A stretch of 64,000 bases of DNA from Mycobacterium sp. JS623. Lineage in GTDB: Bacteria; Actinomycetota; Actinomycetes; Mycobacteriales; Mycobacteriaceae. Both the position numbers and the translations under genes were made by a program. The notes under the pieces were generated by a model. The model ran no database searches. It was not told the origin of the DNA and worked only from the letters and a program-made list of their open reading frames with translations. Position 1 is the first letter of the stretch; every line of letters begins with the position of its first letter. Of the stretch, positions 1 to 9,084 are shown in pieces. The stretch is from positions 744,001-808,000 of the forward strand of contig NC_019966.1 in NCBI RefSeq assembly GCF_000328565.1. Reading direction: 5' to 3'.

Positions 1-351
1 TGAGAAAAACCGGTACGGCCCACCGGTCACTCGCACCGCGTCGGGAATGACGACGACGCGAGTGTTCCATTGGTGGCCAAGCGTCGTGATGCACCACCAG
101 CGCAATCCCTGCGCGGCTAGCACGACCGCCAACATCGGCCAGCCCAGGGCGGGCAGGAATGGGCGATACTTGGCTTCGACAAGGCAGCCCGCCAGCAGGG
201 CGGTGTGCAACGTCACCATCGCCGGATAGTGACGCGCACCGAGCTCAACGCCGCCGCGAGCCCGACTCCACGACAGATTGCGTTGCGAGACAACAAGTTC
301 CGCAATCCGTTCGACCGCCACAGCGGCGATCAACAGCGCATAGGCGACCAT
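1..351 (-). CDS. ICMT-family (isoprenylcysteine carboxyl methyltransferase-like) methyltransferase, 3' end outside window
   Basis: Reading the minus strand from ATG at 351 gives an open frame of 117 codons that runs off the window edge. It is hydrophobic with several membrane segments and ends in a conserved-looking stretch (GHQWNTRVVV, then VTGGPYRFFS) typical of the ICMT/PEMT fold that binds S-adenosylmethionine. The start lies 2 nt after the stop of the type III polyketide synthase gene, so the two are almost certainly co-transcribed. In Streptomyces griseus the analogous pair SrsA/SrsB makes and O-methylates alkylresorcinols; a similar phenolic-lipid methylation is inferred here. The C-terminus is not in the window. 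Confidence 0.8.
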   Translation of the reverse strand, partial: MVAYALLIAAVAVERIAELVVSQRNLSWSRARGGVELGARHYPAMVTLHTALLAGCLVEAKYRPFLPALGWPMLAVVLAAQGLRWWCITTLGHQWNTRVVVIPDAVRVTGGPYRFFS

Positions 352-353
352 GC

Positions 354-1415
354 TCAGTGCCAGCGCAACAACACCAGTTCGGCGCAGAACCCGGGCCCCA
401 TCGCCATCAGCATGCCCGGCGTACCGCTTGGCGGCGGCTTGGCGCGGGCATCGCGCAGAATATGCAGCACCGACGCCGACGAGACGTTGCCGATCTCGGC
501 CAGCGATCGCCACGACAACTCCAATGCCGCGTCGTCGAGGCCAAGCGCGCCGTGGATTGCCTCCAAAACCCTTGGCCCGCCTGGGTGCGACACCCACGAG
601 CCGATGTCGTCGACCATCAGATCGTGCTCGGCGAGGAAGCCGGTGACGTCGTCGGCGAAATACTTGTCGATGAGGTCAGGCAGATCGGGCGACAGAACCA
701 GCTGGAAGCCGGAAGCGCCGACGTCCCAACCCATTATGTCCAGGGAGTCGGGGTACATCCGACTGCGTGTGGCGAGCACGTCGGGTCCGGCCACCCCGTC
801 CTGAAGGCCGCGACGGTCGCCGACGGCGACGACGGCGGCAGCGCCGTCTGCGAACAGCGCGCTGCCGACGAGCGTGGCCATCGTCGGCTCAGCGGCCGCA
901 TACATCAGCGAGCACAACTCGACGGATACCAACACGGCGACGTCGTCGGGTGCCCCGCGCAGATAGTCGTGCAGTCGAGCGATGCCCGCGGCGCCTGCCA
1001 CGCAGCCGAGGCCGAAGATCGGAATGCGACGCACATCGGGCCGCAGACCCAGCCGGCCGGCGATCCGGGCATCCAGCGACGGCACCGCAATTCCGGTGAC
1101 CGTGGTCGTGGCGATGAGGTCGACGTCGGCGGGCTGCAGGCCGGCGTCCTCGAGTGCACCTGACAAGGCCTTGCAGCCCAGCTCGACGGCGTGCTCGATG
1201 AAGAGGTCGTTGGTTTGACCGAAGTCGCCGAGCATCGGGTACTCGTCGATCGGAAGGATGAGATTCCTGCCGTCGACCTTCGCGCTGGCGTGCAGGCTGC
1301 GCACCGCCTGCTCGTATCCGGCGAAGGCCGGGGCCGCGACGAACGCGTCGGTGATCTCGTCCTGGCTGTACCGATGCGGAGGCACAACTCCGTGTACGCC
1401 TGCAATAACACTCAC
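354..1415 (-). CDS. Type III polyketide synthase (chalcone synthase superfamily)
   Basis: This 353-residue protein has normal length for a type III PKS. The catalytic triad is visible: Cys138 in GLGCVAG, His277 in WVSHPGG and Asn310 in EIGNVSS. Mycobacterial relatives are Pks10, Pks11 and Pks18, which condense malonyl-CoA onto long-chain acyl-CoA starters to give alkylpyrones or alkylresorcinols. The ATG at 1415 is 3 nt downstream of the MmpL stop, and the gene is followed after 2 nt by an ICMT-type methyltransferase. Product chain length and ring type cannot be read from sequence. Cytosolic enzyme acting on lipid substrates. Confidence 0.9.
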   Translation of the reverse strand: MSVIAGVHGVVPPHRYSQDEITDAFVAAPAFAGYEQAVRSLHASAKVDGRNLILPIDEYPMLGDFGQTNDLFIEHAVELGCKALSGALEDAGLQPADVDLIATTTVTGIAVPSLDARIAGRLGLRPDVRRIPIFGLGCVAGAAGIARLHDYLRGAPDDVAVLVSVELCSLMYAAAEPTMATLVGSALFADGAAAVVAVGDRRGLQDGVAGPDVLATRSRMYPDSLDIMGWDVGASGFQLVLSPDLPDLIDKYFADDVTGFLAEHDLMVDDIGSWVSHPGGPRVLEAIHGALGLDDAALELSWRSLAEIGNVSSASVLHILRDARAKPPPSGTPGMLMAMGPGFCAELVLLRWH

Positions 1416-1418
1416 TCA

Positions 1419-3713
1419 CTAGACACGTGGCCCGGAGCCGGTGGGTTCGATCTCGCCACTGTGCGGTTCCTGCGCAGGTGCTTGACCTTCGCTGAGGCCG
1501 AGTCGTCGGTGCAAAGCGACCATCCACCGCGGTGCCCACCAATTCCATTGGCCCATAACGTGCATGAACGCAGGCACCAGCACCATCCGCACCAGCGTCG
1601 CGTCGACCATGATCGCGAGCGTCAGCCCTAGGCCGAACAATTTCATGACCGCCACCTCGGAGGCCATCAACGCCGCGAACGAAATCGACATGATCAGCGC
1701 GGCGGCGGTGATGATCCGCCCCGTGTAGGCGATGCCGCGGGCGACGCTCTCGTCGCTGTCGGCTCGGGTCCTGACTCGGCCTTCCGGCGTCGGCCGAGCG
1801 ACGCCGGCAGCCAGCCAGAATTCCCGAATCCTTGAAACCAGGAACACCTCGTAGTCCATCGAAAGGCCGAACGCGATGCAGAACAACAGGACGGGAATGT
1901 TGGCTACCAATGTCCCGGTCGGTGTGGTGCCCAGTGCACCAAGATGGCCGTCCTGGAAGATCCACACCATCGCCCCGAACGCCGCCGTCAGCGAAAGTAT
2001 GTTGAGTACCAACGCTTTCAGCGGCATCACTATGCTGCCGGTCAGCAAGAACAGCAGAACGAACATGATGACGGCGATCAGCCCGAGCACCAGTGGCAGC
2101 CGCGAGGTGATCGCGCCGACGCTGTCGCGGTTGGTCTGCGCGGCGCCGGTCATGTCGACGTGCTTGCCTGCAGGGCCGGGTACCGCGTGCAGGCGGTCGA
2201 GCTGAATTTCAGATTGGTCGGAGAACAGCGGAGCTGTGCTGTCGACGGTGAGGAACACGCCGTCGGCATTGAGGCCGGCCGGCGAAGACGCCGCGCCAAT
2301 CCAGCGACCGTCGACGAATGTTCCGGTCGGGGCTGAAACTGCGGACACGTCGGGCACGCGGGACAGCTCCGCTGCATACCTGCCGAGGTCGGATACGGCT
2401 GCACCGGTGGCGTCTGGGATGACGACGGTCACCGCGGCGTCGGAGTTGTGTACGAAGTCGTGGCGTAACTGGTTGCCGACCTGATGCGACGACGCGGAGC
2501 CGGGCAGCACGCGATCGTCGGGGAAGCCCCAGCGCACGCTCAGGAATGGCGCACCGAGCAACAACAGCACCGCAACCCCGGCCAAACCGAGCGGAATCGC
2601 TTTGTGCATAACGCATCTCGCGGACCGATACCAGAACCGCCGCTCGACGGGCACTGGTTGCGGTTCGGCGCGACTGAAGACGCGGCGGGCCAGTCGGCGC
2701 ACGTCGAGTGAGTCCAGCCGATCGCCGACCAGGACCAGGGCGGCGGGCGTCACCACGATCGCCGCGGCCGCCGCGAAAGCCACCGTCGCGACACCGGCGT
2801 ATGCGAACGACTTCAGGAAGTGCATCGGAAAGAGCACCAGGACTGCCATGGACAGCGCGACCGTCGTCGCGGAATACGCAACGGTGCGGCCCGCCGTCGT
2901 CATCGTGCGCAGGAGCGCTTCCTCGCGGTTGGCGCCGCCGGCAAGCTCATCGCGGAACCGGCTGATCATCAGCAGGGTGTAGTCGATCGCGAGTGCCAGG
3001 CCCATCGCAGTGGTGAGGTTGAGCGCAAAGATGGATACGTCTGTGGCAAACGAAATCCACCGCAGCACCGCGAGTGCGCCGAGGATCGCCATCACGCCGA
3101 CGGCTACCGGCAGTGCGGCGGCTACCAGGCCGCCGAACGCCCAGACCAGCACCAGAAAGCTGAGCGGGATGGCCAGCGACTCCATCACCAGCAGGTCACG
3201 CTGTGACTGCTCGGTGATTTGGACGTTGACCATCGCGGTCCCGCCCGACCGGATGGTGACGCCCTCGTGGTCGGCGGCCACCTGGTCGGACAACTCCTTG
3301 GCATAGCGCTGCTGCTGGTCCTCGTCGCCGGTGATCCCTGCCACGACGAGCCCTGAGGCGCCGTCGCGGCTGATGAGATCGGCGGCGGCGGGCGGCGGCA
3401 CGGTCCATGGCGACGTGACTTGTGCGACATGTGGCGAACTGCGCAGTTGGTCGACGATTTCATTGCCTGCCGAACGAGCAGCAGCGCTGTCGGCGCCGTC
3501 GGGGGTGGAGACGATGATCAGCAACTGCACATCGCCTTGATGAAACTTGTCGGTCAGGATTTTGGTGGCTGTGGTGGATTCGGATGTCGGGTCTTGGAAT
3601 CCACTGGCAGAGAGGCTTTTCGCGACGGGCACGCCGAATATCCCCAACGCGACAGTCAACAGCACCGCGAAAGCGATGACACGTCGCGGTGCGGTGATGG
3701 CAAGCTCAGCCAT
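1419..3713 (-). CDS. MmpL-family RND lipid transporter
   Basis: The 764-residue protein has the MmpL/RND layout: a first membrane helix at about residues 12-30, an extracytoplasmic domain, a block of helices, then a second porter domain and helix block. The two proton-relay Asp-Tyr pairs are present in LAIDYTLLMISRF and FGLSMDYEVFLVSR. It lacks the long cytoplasmic tail of MmpL3. It is first gene of a minus-strand operon with a type III PKS and an ICMT-type methyltransferase, so export of a phenolic lipid is the simplest inference. An operator-like inverted repeat lies about 50 bp upstream of the ATG. Confidence 0.9.
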   Translation of the reverse strand: MAELAITAPRRVIAFAVLLTVALGIFGVPVAKSLSASGFQDPTSESTTATKILTDKFHQGDVQLLIIVSTPDGADSAAARSAGNEIVDQLRSSPHVAQVTSPWTVPPPAAADLISRDGASGLVVAGITGDEDQQQRYAKELSDQVAADHEGVTIRSGGTAMVNVQITEQSQRDLLVMESLAIPLSFLVLVWAFGGLVAAALPVAVGVMAILGALAVLRWISFATDVSIFALNLTTAMGLALAIDYTLLMISRFRDELAGGANREEALLRTMTTAGRTVAYSATTVALSMAVLVLFPMHFLKSFAYAGVATVAFAAAAAIVVTPAALVLVGDRLDSLDVRRLARRVFSRAEPQPVPVERRFWYRSARCVMHKAIPLGLAGVAVLLLLGAPFLSVRWGFPDDRVLPGSASSHQVGNQLRHDFVHNSDAAVTVVIPDATGAAVSDLGRYAAELSRVPDVSAVSAPTGTFVDGRWIGAASSPAGLNADGVFLTVDSTAPLFSDQSEIQLDRLHAVPGPAGKHVDMTGAAQTNRDSVGAITSRLPLVLGLIAVIMFVLLFLLTGSIVMPLKALVLNILSLTAAFGAMVWIFQDGHLGALGTTPTGTLVANIPVLLFCIAFGLSMDYEVFLVSRIREFWLAAGVARPTPEGRVRTRADSDESVARGIAYTGRIITAAALIMSISFAALMASEVAVMKLFGLGLTLAIMVDATLVRMVLVPAFMHVMGQWNWWAPRWMVALHRRLGLSEGQAPAQEPHSGEIEPTGSGPRV

Positions 3714-3763
3714 CCGACGAAGCAGCGGTTGTCCTCCGATCGGTTCTCTTGTCCCTTAGACGA

Positions 3764-3779
3764 AACTAATCGGTTAGTT
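3764..3779. promoter_or_regulatory. Operator-like inverted repeat upstream of the MmpL operon
   Basis: AACTAA-TCGG-TTAGTT: perfect 6-bp arms around a 4-bp centre, in the divergent gap between the MmpL operon and the kinase gene. The form resembles TetR-family operators, which commonly control mycobacterial mmpL genes. No TetR gene is adjacent, so the regulator is unknown. Confidence 0.5.
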
Positions 3780-3972
3780 GTTCAATCTTTCGGCGCATGC
3801 AGTGACGGCCGGCAGTAAGTACGGTGGTATGTGCGTGTCGTCGTCGAAGCCATTTGCTTTGCTGCGCATCAACTTCGGAGCGTGTTACGCACGCGTCCAA
3901 TGTGGGAACACGATTTATCGCTGCGCGTCGGGGTGCTGACGGTTAGGTCGGTTAGTACTGGAAAGGATTGGC

Positions 3973-5568
3973 ATGACCCTCCCTCAAGGTGGTTCGCGCC
4001 TTGGCACCCGATTCGGACCCTACGAGCTGAACTCACTGATCGGGGTCGGCGGGATGGGTGAGGTGTATCGCGCCTACGACACCGTGAAGGACCGGACAGT
4101 GGCGGTCAAGGTGCTGCGGGCAGAGATGGCCGCGGACCCGACCTATCAGGAGCGCTTCAGGCGGGAGTCGCGGGTGGCCGCGCGGTTGCAGGAGCCGCAC
4201 GTCATTCCGGTGCACGACTTCGGGGACATCGATGGGGTGCTGTACATCGACATGCGCCTGGTCGAGGGCGGCAGCCTGAAGGACGAACTGCGGGCGAACG
4301 GGCCGCTCGCGCCGAACCGGGCCGCGTCGATCATCGCGCAGGTGGCCGCGGCGCTGGACGCCGCGCACGCCGACGGCCTGGTGCACCGCGACATCAAACC
4401 GGAAAACGTCCTGCTCACGGCCGACGACTTCGCGTACCTCGTGGACTTCGGGATCGCGCACGGCGGCGGCGACGCGAGCGTGACGTCGACGGGATTGATC
4501 ATCGGATCGTGCGCGTATATGTCGGCGGAGCGGTTCAGCGGCGGGCAGGTGGGCCCGGCCGCGGATGTGTACTCGCTGACCTGCCTGCTCTACGAAAGCC
4601 TGACCGGGCGTCCGCCGTTTGAGACGGGGGATCTGCGGCAGCTGATGACGGCGCATATGTTCTGGCCGCCACCGCGGCCCAGCATCATGCGGCGAGGCAT
4701 CCCGCGGGCGTTCGACGAGGTGATCGCGAAGGGGATGGCGAAGAAGCCCGGGGAGCGGTTCGCATCGGCGGGCGAGCTGGCCAAAGCAGCGACGGCCGCC
4801 GTGTCGGGCGGACCTGTGCCACCTGCGCCGGCGGAGCCGAGCCCGCCGCCGACGGTGCCGATTGCGACGCAGAGTCCACGACCGGACACCAGGCAGTTCT
4901 CGGCGGTGTACGCGAACCCGGCGGGCACGGGGTACACGCCGTATCCGCCGCCTGCGATCCCGGGGCCGCAGCCATTACCGCGAAAGTCGCGGCTTGGAGC
5001 CGGCCAGGTGGCGCTGGTCGTGGCGACGATCGTGCTGTTCGGTGTCGCGGTGGTGTTGGCGATGCAGCTGTTCTCGGGCGGTGACGAGACGGCGGCGCCG
5101 CCGTCGACGACGGTCGCTGCGCCGCCGCCACCGTCGGCGAGCACGACGACAAAGACCGTGTCGCCGTCGACCACGACCACGCCGTCGACCACGACCACGC
5201 CGTCGACCACGCCGACAACGAGCGGCGCGCCGTTGCCTGGAGTGTCGGGCACGGATGCGCAGGGCTTCGTCGGGCATGCGGCGCGCTGCGACGGGGGGAA
5301 CACCGCGGTCACGGCGATCAGGACGGCGCAGTCACTGGCAGTGATATGCCAGTCGAGTGCGGGCAGCTACTACTACCACGGCGAACGACTGCGCGACGGA
5401 GCCAATGTCCGGCTCAGCAACGCCGTGCCCAACGGCGGAGGGTTTGATGTGAGCAACCCGGCCGACGGCGCGAGCTACGAGGTGCGGCCCGATCACCTGA
5501 CCATCCGCAGTAACGGTCATGTGGATTCTGACGAGCCGGCGTTGGAGTACGGGTCGGCCTCCGGCTAG
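3973..5568 (+). CDS. Transmembrane Ser/Thr protein kinase (PknE-like) with extracellular C-terminal domain
   Basis: The 531-residue protein starts at ATG 3973 behind GAAAGGA. Kinase landmarks: glycine loop GVGGMGEVY (about 24-32), Lys46, catalytic Asp140 in HRDIKPEN, and DFG at 158-160. The usual APE motif reads SAE. A Pro-rich juxtamembrane segment leads to one membrane helix near residues 343-365 (VALVVATIVLFGVAVVLAM). Outside is a Ser/Thr/Pro linker with repeated PSTTTT units and a domain of about 100 residues containing two Cys (HAARCDGG and AVICQSS). I do not recognise its ligand. Probably a signalling kinase of the cell envelope. Divergent from the MmpL operon. Confidence 0.9.
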   Translation: MTLPQGGSRLGTRFGPYELNSLIGVGGMGEVYRAYDTVKDRTVAVKVLRAEMAADPTYQERFRRESRVAARLQEPHVIPVHDFGDIDGVLYIDMRLVEGGSLKDELRANGPLAPNRAASIIAQVAAALDAAHADGLVHRDIKPENVLLTADDFAYLVDFGIAHGGGDASVTSTGLIIGSCAYMSAERFSGGQVGPAADVYSLTCLLYESLTGRPPFETGDLRQLMTAHMFWPPPRPSIMRRGIPRAFDEVIAKGMAKKPGERFASAGELAKAATAAVSGGPVPPAPAEPSPPPTVPIATQSPRPDTRQFSAVYANPAGTGYTPYPPPAIPGPQPLPRKSRLGAGQVALVVATIVLFGVAVVLAMQLFSGGDETAAPPSTTVAAPPPPSASTTTKTVSPSTTTTPSTTTTPSTTPTTSGAPLPGVSGTDAQGFVGHAARCDGGNTAVTAIRTAQSLAVICQSSAGSYYYHGERLRDGANVRLSNAVPNGGGFDVSNPADGASYEVRPDHLTIRSNGHVDSDEPALEYGSASG

Positions 5569-5580
5569 AGGTTGGGGGTT

Positions 5581-5641
5581 CGCGAGATCGCAGTTAGCGC
5601 GTACGTCACTCGCACTTCTTCGCAATAACTGCGATGTCGCG
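5581..5641. repeat. Long inverted repeat after the kinase gene
   Basis: Arms of 16 bp (5581-5596 and 5626-5641, core ATCGCAGTTA / TAACTGCGAT) with a single mismatch, separated by 29 bp. It lies 12 bp after the kinase stop and 114 bp before the dehydrogenase start. It could be a terminator-like structure or a binding site; no T-tract follows. Confidence 0.5.
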
Positions 5642-5754
5642 GAGCCGGACTAAAGGATGGGCGCAGCCGGTCTGCGGCGCAGGGGCGAACGCAGGCGGCC
5701 GGCCGGCAGCCGCCTGCCGACCCGATTCGCAGGTCGCCGTACGGTGGAACCATC

Positions 5755-6735
5755 ATGAGCGCGAATGCCCCCACCCCGCTGAGTCGTTCCGTGTTGCAGG
5801 TCGGATCGCTGAAGCCGTCCTTGGCGCAAAAGCTTCAGGACGACTACGCGGCCTACGTGCTGCCCGACGAGGCCGCCGAGTTCCTGGCGGCGCACGGCGA
5901 CGAGATCAGGGCGGTGGTGACGTCAGGGCGGACCGGCGTCGATGCCGAGTTGATGGCGTCGCTGCCGAACCTGGGGGCGGTCGTGAACTTCGGGGTCGGC
6001 TACGACACCATCGACGTGGATGCGGCCGCAGCGCGCGGCGTTGTGGTCAGCAACACGCCGGATGTGCTGACCGATTGTGTGGCCGACACGGCGCTCGGAT
6101 TGGTGATCGACGTGATGCGGCAGTTCTCGGCGGCGGACCGCTATGTGCGCGCGCGCCGGTGGCCGGTCGATGGCAATTACCCGCTGACCCGTCAGGTGAG
6201 CCACAAGCGGATCGGCATCATCGGACTCGGTCGGATCGGCAGTGCAATCGCGAAGCGGCTCAGTGCTTTTGGATGTGTGATCTCGTATCACAACCGGCAT
6301 GCGGTGGAGGGATCGCCATACGCGTATGTGGCGACGCCGGTGGAGTTGGCGCGGGGCGTGGACGTGCTGATCGTCGCGGCGGCTGGCGGTGCGGGTACGC
6401 AGGGGCTGGTGAGCCGCGACGTGATCGAGGCGTTGGGCGCCGACGGTTATCTGGTGAACATCGCGCGGGGCAGCGTGGTCGACGAGCAGGCATTGGTCGA
6501 GGCGTTAGTCGGCGGTCAGTTGGCGGGCGCGGGGCTCGACGTGTTCGAAGACGAGCCCAACGTGCCCGAGGCGCTGTTGACGATGGACAACGTCGTCGTG
6601 CTGCCACACGTCGCCAGTGGGACGGTGGAAACCCGTGCAGCCATGGAGGAGTTGACGCTGCGAAACCTCGAGAGCTTCTTGAGGACTGGGCAACTCGTCA
6701 CGCCGGTGTCGATGCCGGTTGCGACACCGAGATAG
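5755..6735 (+). CDS. D-isomer-specific 2-hydroxyacid dehydrogenase
   Basis: The 326-residue protein shows the family's NAD(P)-binding Rossmann motif GLGRIGSAIA (158-167) and the catalytic set Arg238 (NIARGS), Glu267 (FEDEP) and His285 (LPHVASG). These enzymes reduce 2-keto acids such as glyoxylate or hydroxypyruvate to D-2-hydroxy acids. The segment VNFGVGYDTIDVDAA is typical of the glyoxylate/hydroxypyruvate reductase-like branch, but substrate cannot be fixed from sequence. Single gene, convergent with the hemophore-like gene 11 bp downstream. Confidence 0.9.
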   Translation: MSANAPTPLSRSVLQVGSLKPSLAQKLQDDYAAYVLPDEAAEFLAAHGDEIRAVVTSGRTGVDAELMASLPNLGAVVNFGVGYDTIDVDAAAARGVVVSNTPDVLTDCVADTALGLVIDVMRQFSAADRYVRARRWPVDGNYPLTRQVSHKRIGIIGLGRIGSAIAKRLSAFGCVISYHNRHAVEGSPYAYVATPVELARGVDVLIVAAAGGAGTQGLVSRDVIEALGADGYLVNIARGSVVDEQALVEALVGGQLAGAGLDVFEDEPNVPEALLTMDNVVVLPHVASGTVETRAAMEELTLRNLESFLRTGQLVTPVSMPVATPR

Positions 6736-6746
6736 GCCGCGGATGC

Positions 6747-7079
6747 CTAGTAGTTGTTGCAGTTATTGGCGACCTGGACGACAAGCCCAGTGTATGGCGC
6801 GGCCGCGGGAATGCTTTGCACTTGCTGGATCATCTGCTGGCGCTGAGATACGGGCGCGCCGAGGAATTGGTGCAGCCATCCCACCGCAACCGGACTCCCG
6901 GTGAATTCGGCGGCGCTCTCGGGCGACTGGGCATTCAGCGCCGCGATCACTTGGTCGTAACTGCATGTCGTGTTGACGACCGTGCCTACATCGGGTTGCG
7001 CGGAGGCGATCCCGCTGGTGAGGCCGAGCGATAGTGCCATGCCGGTCGCGGCAACAATCACTTTCGTCCTCAAGATCAT
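6747..7079 (-). CDS. Secreted hemophore-related protein
   Basis: The 110-residue product starts with a clear Sec signal peptide (charged start, hydrophobic core to about residue 27, cleavage near ASA-QP). The mature part of about 80 residues has two Cys (TTCSYDQ near the N-terminus, NNCNNY at the end) and the pattern of the small mycobacterial hemophore-like family that includes Rv0203. Those proteins bind haem outside the cell. No haem-transport gene is adjacent, so the family call is firmer than the function. Confidence 0.8.
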   Translation of the reverse strand: MILRTKVIVAATGMALSLGLTSGIASAQPDVGTVVNTTCSYDQVIAALNAQSPESAAEFTGSPVAVGWLHQFLGAPVSQRQQMIQQVQSIPAAAPYTGLVVQVANNCNNY

Positions 7080-7179
7080 TCAGTCACGCTAGCACGACAC
7101 AGACCTGCGCGGCGGTGGTCGATTTCGCTGGGAGAAAACGTCTCTCAGAGACTTCTTAGACCATGTGGCGTCGTCGACG

Positions 7180-7557
7180 CTAGCCCACCACGCCCTCGAC
7201 CAGATCGTCTGTGGTCCATTCCCGCTGGGGCAGAACATCTCTCAACAGTCGCAGCAGCGCCGGATTGGAGCTGTCGCCGCGCCACACCGCGTCCAGCTCC
7301 ACCGGCGGCTCCCTGAACGCCCCGATCGACCGGAACACCACGCCATCGGGATGCAGCGTCGCCGCCGACGCCGGCACCAGTGCAATGCCGATGCCCGAGC
7401 GCACCAACACCAACGTCGGGTTGAACCCGCGGATCGGCGTGCCTGAGCCGCGGACGGTCGAGCCGCAATGAGCGTCTGTCCGGTCAGGCGTGAGGTGTCG
7501 GGCATCGTCGGTGTCATGGTGTCCTCGGCCGTCTGGTCGTCGCTGGTCTATCAGCAC
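7180..7557 (-). pseudogene. Remnant of a LysR-type regulator (C-terminal effector domain only)
   Basis: The last ~85 residues (FNPTLVLVRSGIGIALVPAS onward to LLRLLRDVLP) match the end of a LysR effector-binding domain. The sequence before it in the same frame is low-complexity, and no helix-turn-helix domain is found upstream, so the gene looks truncated. The following stretch to the ketoacyl synthase start (7558-7759) holds no gene I can support. Confidence 0.6.
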
Positions 7558-7759
7558 CGCTAGGAGGCATATCGATGCTTGTCCAAGACCGATGTAGGCC
7601 CGAATGATGCAGTACTTGGATTAATGCGTGCGTAAACGAATCGGGAGGCCACCGAACGAACGGTAGCCGAAAACACCGTCGCGGCAGCTCGCAGAGGCTC
7701 GTAATCTGGTGTCAGGCACCTCAACAGGGTCGGCTCGCGAGTGAAGGAATTCGGCAGGC

Positions 7760-9010
7760 ATGGCATCGTTGAGAACGGGCGACGGTTTCCCAGACGTCGT
7801 GGTCACCGCAGTCGCCTCGACGACTTCGCTTGCGCCCGACGCGGAGAAGACGTGGCAGGCGCTGCTCGAGGGACAAAGCGGCGTACGCGAATTAGACAAA
7901 CCTTTCATAACTGACTTCGACTCACCGGTGCGCATCGGTGCACCGTTGCAGGAAAATTTCGACGCACATCTGAGCCGCGTCGAACTGCGCCGGCTGGCAT
8001 ACATGCAGAAGATGTCGCTCGTGTTGGGGCGGCGGTTGTGGGAGAACGCGGGCACGCCGGATGTCGACACTCGGCGGCTGATGATCTCGATGGGCCTCGC
8101 GCTGGGCAGCACAGAGGAGATTCCGGTGCAATACGACTCGTGGAAGGAGAAGGGGCTGCGCGCGGTCTCGCCACTGGCCGTGCAGATGTACATGCCCAAT
8201 TCGCCTGCCGCGGCGCTCGGACTGGACCGCCAGGCCAAGGCCGGGATCATGTCGCCCATCATGGCCGACGCCTCCGGGGCGGCAGCCGTCGCGGAAGCGT
8301 GGCGGCAGATCGTGCTCGGCGAGGCTGACATCGCGATCTGCGGCGGCGTGGAGACACACGTCGAGGCGGTGCCCGTCGCGTCGTTCTGGCAGGCCGGACT
8401 GTTGTCGACCAACAACGACGACCCCCAAGGCGCCTGCCGCCCGTTCGACAAGGACCGCGACGGCATGGTGCTCGGTGAAGGCGGTGCGCTGCTGCTCATC
8501 GAGACCGAGGACCACGCCAAAGCGCGCGGGGCCCCGATTCTGGCGCGGGTGATGGGGGCGGCGATGACCTCGGACGGCTATGACGTGGTGGAGCCGGACC
8601 CCAGCGGCGAGGAGGCAGCCACGGCGATCGTGCGTGCCGTCGAGTTGGCCGGCCTGACACCGACCGACATCGACCATGTCAACGCGCACGCTACCGGCAC
8701 CAAGCTGGGCGATCTGGCCGAGGCGAAAGCGATCGCGGCGGTGTTCGGCAACCACAGACCAGCGGTGTTCGCGCCCAAAGCGGCGCTTGGCCATTCGCTC
8801 GGAGCGGCCGGCGCAGTGGAGGCGGTGCTGACGGTGCAGGCGTTGCGCGACGGAGTAGTGCCGCCGACCCTGAACCTGAAGGACCTCGACCCCGAGATCG
8901 AGCTGGACGTCGTCAGTGGAAGTCCGCGCACTGGCGACTACCGCTACGCGGTCACCAATTCGTTTGGCATTGGCGGCACCAACGTCGCGGTGGTCTTCGG
9001 CGCTTCGTGA
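7760..9010 (+). CDS. KasA/KasB-like beta-ketoacyl-ACP synthase with Cys-to-Asp at the active site
   Basis: The 416-residue protein is full length for FAS-II KasA/KasB and collinear with them by eye. The active-site His residues are kept: His310 in VNAHATGT and His345 in LGHSLGA, with Lys340 before. The nucleophile position, which is Cys in the SACSSG motif of KasA, reads MADASGAA, giving Asp170 (codon GAC). Normal acyl transfer through a thioester is therefore not possible. It could be a decarboxylating or chain-length-factor-like partner of KasA/KasB. It is convergent with two mycolic-acid-type methyltransferase genes, which supports a role in meromycolate metabolism. Confidence 0.85.
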   Translation: MASLRTGDGFPDVVVTAVASTTSLAPDAEKTWQALLEGQSGVRELDKPFITDFDSPVRIGAPLQENFDAHLSRVELRRLAYMQKMSLVLGRRLWENAGTPDVDTRRLMISMGLALGSTEEIPVQYDSWKEKGLRAVSPLAVQMYMPNSPAAALGLDRQAKAGIMSPIMADASGAAAVAEAWRQIVLGEADIAICGGVETHVEAVPVASFWQAGLLSTNNDDPQGACRPFDKDRDGMVLGEGGALLLIETEDHAKARGAPILARVMGAAMTSDGYDVVEPDPSGEEAATAIVRAVELAGLTPTDIDHVNAHATGTKLGDLAEAKAIAAVFGNHRPAVFAPKAALGHSLGAAGAVEAVLTVQALRDGVVPPTLNLKDLDPEIELDVVSGSPRTGDYRYAVTNSFGIGGTNVAVVFGAS

Positions 9011-9084
9011 CCGAAGCACGTCCTGTTTTGCCCGCCCCGCAGCGACAACACTCCGACCTGCAGTGATGCCGCCGAGCGCCCAGC

